A stretch of 9,606 nucleotides of DNA from an uncultured Petrimonas sp. (GTDB lineage Bacteria; Bacteroidota; Bacteroidia; Bacteroidales; Dysgonomonadaceae): NCBI GenBank assembly GCA_934621705.1, contig CAKTUP010000080.1, forward strand, positions 1-9,606, given 5' to 3'. The position numbers were made by a program, and so were the translations under genes. The notes beneath the pieces are model-generated. The model saw nothing but the letters and a program-made list of their open reading frames with translations, was not told the DNA's origin and ran no database searches. This document shows positions 5,646-9,606 of this stretch, in pieces; the stretch's first letter is position 1; every line of letters starts with the position of its first letter.

Positions 5646-7145
5646 ATGAGTACAAGTAATGATAACAAGAAGATGAAGCCGTGGGTAGGATGGCTCTTAT
5701 TTTTCGTTACAATTGGAGTAGTATTTTTACTGGGAATGCTGGCTGCGTCTATTACCCAACGCCGAGCCGAAATCACCAGTATTATGAACAATAAAAAAGT
5801 GAATATCACCGGCATTGAATCACGAAACGAAATTTTCGCCGAAAACTATCCGCGCGAATACGAATCGTGGACAAAAACTGCCGACACCACCTTTCAAAGC
5901 GAATTCAACGGAAGCAGCGTGGTGGATGTATTGGAGCAACGTCCCGAAATGGTGATCCTGTGGGCAGGATACGCTTTTTCGAAAGATTACGGCACACCAC
6001 GCGGACACATGCACGCCGTGGAAGACGTATATCATTCGCTTCGCACCGGCTCGCCCATGACTCCCGATGCAGGGCCGCAACCCGCCACCTGCTGGACGTG
6101 CAAAAGCCCCGATGTTCCCCGACTGATGGACTCGCTGGGAATTGCCGAATACTACAAAGGCACATGGGCATCGCTCGGACACGAAGTGGTAAATCCCATC
6201 GGCTGCGCCGATTGCCACGATGCCGAAACGATGAACCTGAAGATCTCACGACCGGCGCTTATCGAAGGATTCGCAAACAGCGGCCAGGACATTACCAAAG
6301 CATCGCAGCAGGATATGCGTTCGCTGGCTTGCGCGCAGTGCCACGTTGAATATTACTTCACGCCCGAAGGAAAATACCTGATTTTCCCCTGGCACAACGG
6401 CCTGACAATGGAAGGCGGAGAACAATATTACGACAGCATCCAGTTTGCCGATTATACACACAAACTGAGCCGCGCGCCCATCATTAAAGCGCAGCACCCC
6501 GATTACGAAATCTACAAAACCGGCATCCACGCCCAGCGCGGCGTTTCGTGTGCCGATTGCCACATGCCTTACATTTCGGAAGGCGGCGTTAAATACACCA
6601 GCCACCACGTTCGCAGCCCGTTGGCCAGCATCAACAACACGTGTCAGGTTTGCCACCGCGAAAGCGAAGAAACCTTGCGTACGGCCGTTTACGAGCGTCA
6701 GCGCAGCGCGAACGAAATTCGCAACCTGGCCGAAAAAGAGTTGGCAACCGCTCACATCGAAGCCAAATTTGCGTGGGACAAAGGCGCTACCGAAGCACAA
6801 ATGAAAGATATTCTGCAACTTCTTCGCCAATCGCAATGGCGTTGGGATTTTGCAGTAGCATCGCACGGTGGTTCGTTCCACTCGCCGGTTGAGTTCCAGC
6901 GAATTCTCTCGTTGAGTCTCGACCGCGCACACAAAGCCCGTTTCGAAATATCCAAAGTATTGGCGCAACTCGGCCATATCGGCAATGTTCCCATGCCCGA
7001 CATTTCCACCAAAGAAAAAGCGCAAGCCTATATCGGACTGGATATTCCGCAGGAAAGAGCAGCCAAAAAACAGTTTATGGAAACGGTTGTTCCCCAATGG
7101 CTGGAAACGGCGAAGGCGAACGGTAAGCTGGTGAGTCGCAGATAA
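5646..7145 (+). CDS. nrfA: NrfA, pentaheme cytochrome c nitrite reductase (ammonia-forming)
   Basis: Catalyses six-electron reduction of nitrite to ammonium in the periplasm, taking electrons from NrfH. It has 499 residues. The active-site heme motif is C149-W-T-C-K153, the CxxCK form with lysine as proximal ligand, and there are four CxxCH motifs at 187-191, 229-233, 302-306 and 333-337, giving five hemes. By position against the well-known E. coli enzyme, the catalytic residues are R119 (in RGHMHA), Y236 (in CHVEYYF) and H284 (in KAQHP). The calcium-site residues E235, K281 and Q283 are also present. The C-terminal PDISTKEKAQAYIGL segment (450-464) is highly characteristic. The N-terminal hydrophobic helix (about 12-33) may be an uncleaved anchor or a signal peptide. 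The start is the ATG at 5646. ccsB starts about 100 nt downstream. Confidence 0.98.
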   Translation: MSTSNDNKKMKPWVGWLLFFVTIGVVFLLGMLAASITQRRAEITSIMNNKKVNITGIESRNEIFAENYPREYESWTKTADTTFQSEFNGSSVVDVLEQRPEMVILWAGYAFSKDYGTPRGHMHAVEDVYHSLRTGSPMTPDAGPQPATCWTCKSPDVPRLMDSLGIAEYYKGTWASLGHEVVNPIGCADCHDAETMNLKISRPALIEGFANSGQDITKASQQDMRSLACAQCHVEYYFTPEGKYLIFPWHNGLTMEGGEQYYDSIQFADYTHKLSRAPIIKAQHPDYEIYKTGIHAQRGVSCADCHMPYISEGGVKYTSHHVRSPLASINNTCQVCHRESEETLRTAVYERQRSANEIRNLAEKELATAHIEAKFAWDKGATEAQMKDILQLLRQSQWRWDFAVASHGGSFHSPVEFQRILSLSLDRAHKARFEISKVLAQLGHIGNVPMPDISTKEKAQAYIGLDIPQERAAKKQFMETVVPQWLETAKANGKLVSRR

Positions 7146-7147
7146 AA

Positions 7148-7239
7148 AATTACTAATTATTAATTACCAATGACTAATTACAGGGTTTATATGCCTGAAA
7201 GTCTAACGTCTGTCAGTCTTGACTCTTGGTTCTTGGTTC
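7148..7239. repeat. Heptad stutter repeats between nrfA and ccsB
   Basis: Five contiguous 7-nt words of the form AATKAYH fill 7148-7182. After a short unrelated stretch, a second run at 7212-7239 holds GTCAGTC, TTGACTC and then TTGGTTC twice. The TTG at 7226, which could be taken as an alternative ccsB start, is part of a TTGGTTC word, which argues against it being a real start codon. Confidence 0.75.
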
Positions 7240-7246
7240 TCTAAAA

Positions 7247-8554
7247 ATGAACAGAAATTCGCGTAAAATTTGGGAGAAACCGTGGAATTATACCGAAGGA
7301 TTTATTGTTGCCGCTGGCATTGCGCTCGCAGGGCTTCTGCTACAATTCTCGCTCGGAAACATCCATCCCGCTGATTTTGGTTTCCCCGTAAACATAATCA
7401 TTGGAGCCCTATTTGTTGTAGGGCTTCTTTCTTGTCATTTTCTGCTGAAAGACAATCACGTTGTTCGGTGGCTGTCGAGCGTACGTTCTACGTTGCCGGC
7501 GCTGCTGGTGATGCTGTTGTTTATCGTTATCTTGGGATTAACGCCGCAGTTCACGATTCACGAACCGCAGGAACACCTGCCCGATAATATTTTCAACAGT
7601 TTCGGTTGGTATCGGATGACCACATCGTGGGCGTTTGTGTTTCTTTGTTTTTACGTGCTGGTGATTTTAGGATTCACTACGTTGAAGAAAACCCGCAAGC
7701 CGCAATCGTGGCGGTTGATTGGGTTTTATCTCAATCACATCGGGTTGTTTCTCGCGCTGCTGGGCGGTTTGCTGGGAAGCGGCGATATGCAGCGGCTTAC
7801 CATGACGGTTGTGGAAGGAAACGTGGAGTGGCGCGCGCAAGATGCCCTGGGCAACGTGCACGAATTGCCAATCGCTATCGAATTAGACACGTTTAAAATC
7901 GAAGAATATCCGCCAAAGTTGGTTGTTATTGATAACCACACGGGAATGATTTTGCCCGAAAACCGTCCCGAATCGTATATGTTCGAAGCCGTGGGCAAAA
8001 CAACACAATTAGTCGGAAACACCATCGAAGTGCTCGAATATATTCCGCAGGCGGCGGTAGTCAGAGATTCGGCTTTCACAAGCGTGGTGCCGATGTTGAT
8101 GGACGGAGCTGCTACGGCCTTGAAAGTTCGGGTAACTAATCCGTCATCAAAGGAATCGGTAGAAGGCTGGGTAAGTAATGGAAGTTATCTGTTTCCTTAT
8201 CAGGTGCTGTATATCGATGATAACACCAGCGTGGCCATGCCCGTGCAGGAAGTGAAAAAGTACACATCGCAGGTAACCGTTTTCACCGAAGGCGGACACA
8301 AAAAAGAAGCCGACATTGAAGTGAACAAACCGCTGTCGATTGAAGACTGGATTATTTACCAGTACAGTTACGACGAAACAATGGGCAAATATTCCAAAAC
8401 CAGCGTTTTCGAACTCGTTCGCGACCCGTGGCTGAAAGTGGTTTATACCGGTATATTTATGTTGCTGGCCGGGGCGTTGTTTTTGTTTATCGTTGGAACC
8501 CCTAAATCCCCTAAAGGGGACTTCCCGGGAGCTGCGAGTTCCAACTCGCAGTAA
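7247..8554 (+). CDS. ccsB: Cytochrome c biogenesis protein, ResB/CcsB (Ccs1) family
   Basis: One half of the System II heme-attachment machinery that delivers heme to periplasmic apocytochromes; with CcsA it should mature NrfH and NrfA. It has 435 residues from the ATG at 7247. Hydrophobic helices lie at about 17-36, 47-66, 82-99, 126-145 and 159-177, followed by a long periplasmic domain and a final helix at about 398-416. The terminal ResB signature is clear: VNKPLSIEDWIIYQYSY (359-375), then VRDPWLKVVYTGIFM (391-405). H164 in the fifth helix is a candidate heme contact. The last 18 residues (TPKSPKGDF, then a small/polar tail) are encoded by an intergenic-type repeat and look acquired. In Wolinella a fused CcsBA protein (NrfI) serves the nrf operon; here the two halves are separate genes. 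An upstream TTG (7226) lies in repeat sequence and is not preferred. Confidence 0.92.
   Translation: MNRNSRKIWEKPWNYTEGFIVAAGIALAGLLLQFSLGNIHPADFGFPVNIIIGALFVVGLLSCHFLLKDNHVVRWLSSVRSTLPALLVMLLFIVILGLTPQFTIHEPQEHLPDNIFNSFGWYRMTTSWAFVFLCFYVLVILGFTTLKKTRKPQSWRLIGFYLNHIGLFLALLGGLLGSGDMQRLTMTVVEGNVEWRAQDALGNVHELPIAIELDTFKIEEYPPKLVVIDNHTGMILPENRPESYMFEAVGKTTQLVGNTIEVLEYIPQAAVVRDSAFTSVVPMLMDGAATALKVRVTNPSSKESVEGWVSNGSYLFPYQVLYIDDNTSVAMPVQEVKKYTSQVTVFTEGGHKKEADIEVNKPLSIEDWIIYQYSYDETMGKYSKTSVFELVRDPWLKVVYTGIFMLLAGALFLFIVGTPKSPKGDFPGAASSNSQ
8498..8522 (+). repeat. CCCCTAAA-type repeat, left arm (inside the end of ccsB)
   Basis: This 25-nt arm matches the reverse complement of 8597-8621 at 24 of 25 positions, across a 74-nt loop. 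It contains two CCCCTAAA units 9 nt apart followed by GGGGACT. It lies within the ccsB frame, where it encodes the TPKSPKGDF part of the tail. I recall similar sequences as common intergenic repeats in Bacteroidota; that recollection is not checked here. Confidence 0.8.
8532..8551. repeat. Perfect hairpin abutting the ccsB stop codon
   Basis: CTGCGAGTT (8532-8540) and AACTCGCAG (8543-8551) are exact inverted complements separated by two bases. The stem ends at the base before the TAA stop (8552-8554). It sits inside the loop of the larger inverted pair 8498-8522 / 8597-8621. No T-tract follows, so it is not an intrinsic terminator; an mRNA-stability or coupling role is possible. Confidence 0.75.
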
Positions 8555-8596
8555 GCAATAGTAAAACATTCACAATAATAACTCACAGCCCATTAA

Positions 8597-8621
8597 AGTC
8601 CCCTTTAGGGAATTTAGGGGT
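8597..8621 (-). repeat. CCCCTAAA-type repeat, right arm (inverted, upstream of ccsA)
   Basis: Inverted partner of 8498-8522, with one mismatch. It ends 16 nt before the ccsA ATG, so pairing of the two arms in mRNA would place a 24-bp helix directly ahead of the ccsA start. Confidence 0.8.
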
Positions 8622-8637
8622 AAAATCGTAAATTAAA

Positions 8638-9432
8638 ATGACTTGGGATTCCTTTATATATTTCTCCGTAGCATCCGTCATTCTTTGGGCAGTGGCTTCG
8701 GTATTGGCATTGCGAAGCAATAAAAAACTATTCCCCACCCTTCTCACTGTGTTGGGGCTGGGCGTGTTTTTCGTGTTTATTCTCGGTTTGTGGATGTCGC
8801 TGGAGCGGCCGCCGTTGCGCACCATGGGAGAAACCCGACTGTGGTACTCCTTCTTTCTGCCCGTGGCAGGATTAATCACGTACCAACGGTGGGGATATCG
8901 GTGGATTTTATCGTTCAGCACCATTCTTTCTGCGGTTTTTATCATTGTAAACATCGCTAAACCCGATATCCACAACAAAGTGCTGATGCCCGCGTTGCAA
9001 AGTCCGTGGTTTGCGCCGCACGTTATCATCTATATGTTTTCGTACGCCATTTTAGGAGCGGTAACGTTGGTGGCGCTGTACTACCTGATTCGCGAGAAGA
9101 AAATCACCGACAAAACGCGTATTATGGATATGACCGATAACCTGGTGTACGTGGGTATCGCTTTTATTACCATGGGAATGCTGATGGGCGCCATTTGGGC
9201 AAAAGAAGCGTGGGGACACTACTGGAGCTGGGACCCGAAAGAGACATGGGCAGCCGCCACGTGGCTGGGATACCTGGTTTACATCCACTATCGGCTTAGG
9301 AAAACATCGAAAAACAACATATCAATGCTTATGCTCGTTTTCGCTTTCGTCCTGCTTCAAGTCTGCTGGTACGGAGTCAATTATCTGCCGTCGGCAAAGG
9401 GAAGAAGCGTGCATACGTATTCCACGAGATAA
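8638..9432 (+). CDS. ccsA: Cytochrome c biogenesis protein CcsA (ResC/CcmC-related heme handler)
   Basis: The second half of the System II cytochrome c synthase; it presents heme on the periplasmic side for attachment to CxxCH proteins together with CcsB. It has 264 residues and is very hydrophobic, with about eight membrane segments (near 8-25, 34-52, 69-83, 88-105, 128-150, 167-187, 203-219 and 229-247). The tryptophan-rich WWD heme-binding domain is intact: WGHYWSWDPKETWAA (192-206). Flanking histidines H128 (in FAPHV) and H259 (in RSVHTY) match the two external heme-ligand positions of the family. The start is the ATG at 8638; the gap to ccsB is 83 nt and carries half of an inverted repeat. 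The location right after nrfHA and ccsB makes the nrf hemes its probable main substrates. Confidence 0.96.
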   Translation: MTWDSFIYFSVASVILWAVASVLALRSNKKLFPTLLTVLGLGVFFVFILGLWMSLERPPLRTMGETRLWYSFFLPVAGLITYQRWGYRWILSFSTILSAVFIIVNIAKPDIHNKVLMPALQSPWFAPHVIIYMFSYAILGAVTLVALYYLIREKKITDKTRIMDMTDNLVYVGIAFITMGMLMGAIWAKEAWGHYWSWDPKETWAAATWLGYLVYIHYRLRKTSKNNISMLMLVFAFVLLQVCWYGVNYLPSAKGRSVHTYSTR

Positions 9433-9437
9433 CAGAC

Positions 9438-9472
9438 GTCAGATGTCAGATGTCAGATATTAGACATTAGAC
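9438..9472. repeat. Heptad stutter repeat downstream of ccsA
   Basis: Three exact copies of GTCAGAT (9438-9458) run without a break into two exact copies of ATTAGAC (9459-9472), all in the same 7-nt phase. The sequence begins six bases after the ccsA stop codon. A later ATCTGAAATCTGTCAG segment (9489-9504) can pair weakly with the CAGAT words. Confidence 0.85.
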
Positions 9473-9520
9473 TAAAAGACATTCTTTTATCTGAAATCTG
9501 TCAGCGAAGCGGTCGGATAA

Positions 9521-9541
9521 CAAACATCAAACATCAAACAA
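9521..9541. repeat. Heptad stutter repeat upstream of the last gene
   Basis: CAAACAT occurs twice and is followed by CAAACAA, in strict 7-nt phase, ending 8 nt before the ATG at 9550. This places a heptad block in the translation initiation region of the gene. Confidence 0.75.
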
Positions 9542-9549
9542 TCTAACAA

Positions 9550-9606
9550 ATGAAACGTATCAATTTTTTACTACTTTCGCTGATGCTTATCGCATCAGGC
9601 AGCACG
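9550..9606 (+). CDS. N-terminus of an exported or membrane protein, cut by window edge
   Basis: Only 19 codons are present: MKRINFLLLSLMLIASGST. The short positive start followed by a leucine-rich hydrophobic stretch is a typical Sec signal peptide. A lipobox cysteine is not reached within the window, so lipoprotein status is unknown. It lies 117 nt after ccsA in the same direction and could be the last or next gene of the nrf operon. The product cannot be identified from this fragment. Confidence 0.6.
   Translation, partial: MKRINFLLLSLMLIASGST

Noticed and set aside
6246..7097. A 283-codon open frame on the - strand opposite nrfA
   Set aside because: Antisense shadow of a gene with five verified heme motifs; no domain or start context of its own.
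7226..7228. TTG start for ccsB
   Set aside because: The TTG is part of a TTGGTTC heptad; the ATG at 7247 is better placed relative to the first membrane helix.
9438..9541. CRISPR array
   Set aside because: The repeats are 7 nt and contiguous, with no unique spacers and no cas genes nearby.

Overview
The window most likely comes from the Bacteroidota, probably an anaerobic Bacteroidales (Porphyromonas/Dysgonomonas-like). The evidence is two promoter matches to the Bacteroidota TTTG / TAnnTTTG type, starts without a Shine-Dalgarno sequence, an NrfH-NrfA reductase followed by separate System II cytochrome c maturation genes (CcsB and CcsA), and a CCCCTAAA-type repeat I associate with this phylum. 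The family-level placement is inference.

Layout: everything left of about 4670 runs leftward and everything right of 4927 runs rightward, away from one 260-nt divergent control region (4667-4926). Leftward, in transcription order: a Crp/Fnr-family regulator (4666-3986) and, 11 nt on, an exported alpha/beta-hydrolase (3974-3201); then, from its own well-matched promoter, a MNT nucleotidyltransferase / HEPN pair (3077-2347, overlapping by 4 nt), glucose-6-phosphate dehydrogenase zwf (2287-758) and 6-phosphogluconolactonase pgl (690 to beyond the left edge). Rightward: nrfH (4927), nrfA (5646), ccsB/resB (7247), ccsA (8638) and the first 19 codons of another exported or membrane protein (9550 to the right edge).

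Function: the rightward operon is a self-contained respiratory nitrite ammonification unit. NrfH takes electrons from menaquinol, NrfA reduces nitrite to ammonium on the outer face of the inner membrane, and CcsB/CcsA attach the nine c-type hemes these two proteins need. The divergent Crp/Fnr protein is the obvious candidate regulator; a 5-4-5 palindrome (GTAAT-AAAT-ATTAC) in the divergent region is a candidate operator. zwf and pgl are the oxidative pentose phosphate steps that supply NADPH; the MNT/HEPN pair directly upstream is a toxin-antitoxin-type module in an unexpected place.

The most unusual signal is non-coding. Most of the larger gaps between genes within the operons are built from short words repeated with a 7-nt period, but the word differs from gap to gap (for example GTCAGAT, CAAACAT, TTAGCTA, AATTAC-like, GTTTAA-like). 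Same period, different sequence: this looks like a local heptad-copying process or a class of element defined by periodicity. A second, different repeat (a 25-nt inverted pair at 8498-8522 / 8597-8621) has been read into the end of ccsB and appears to encode its C-terminal tail. I see no RNA genes, CRISPR arrays, insertion sequences or origins.
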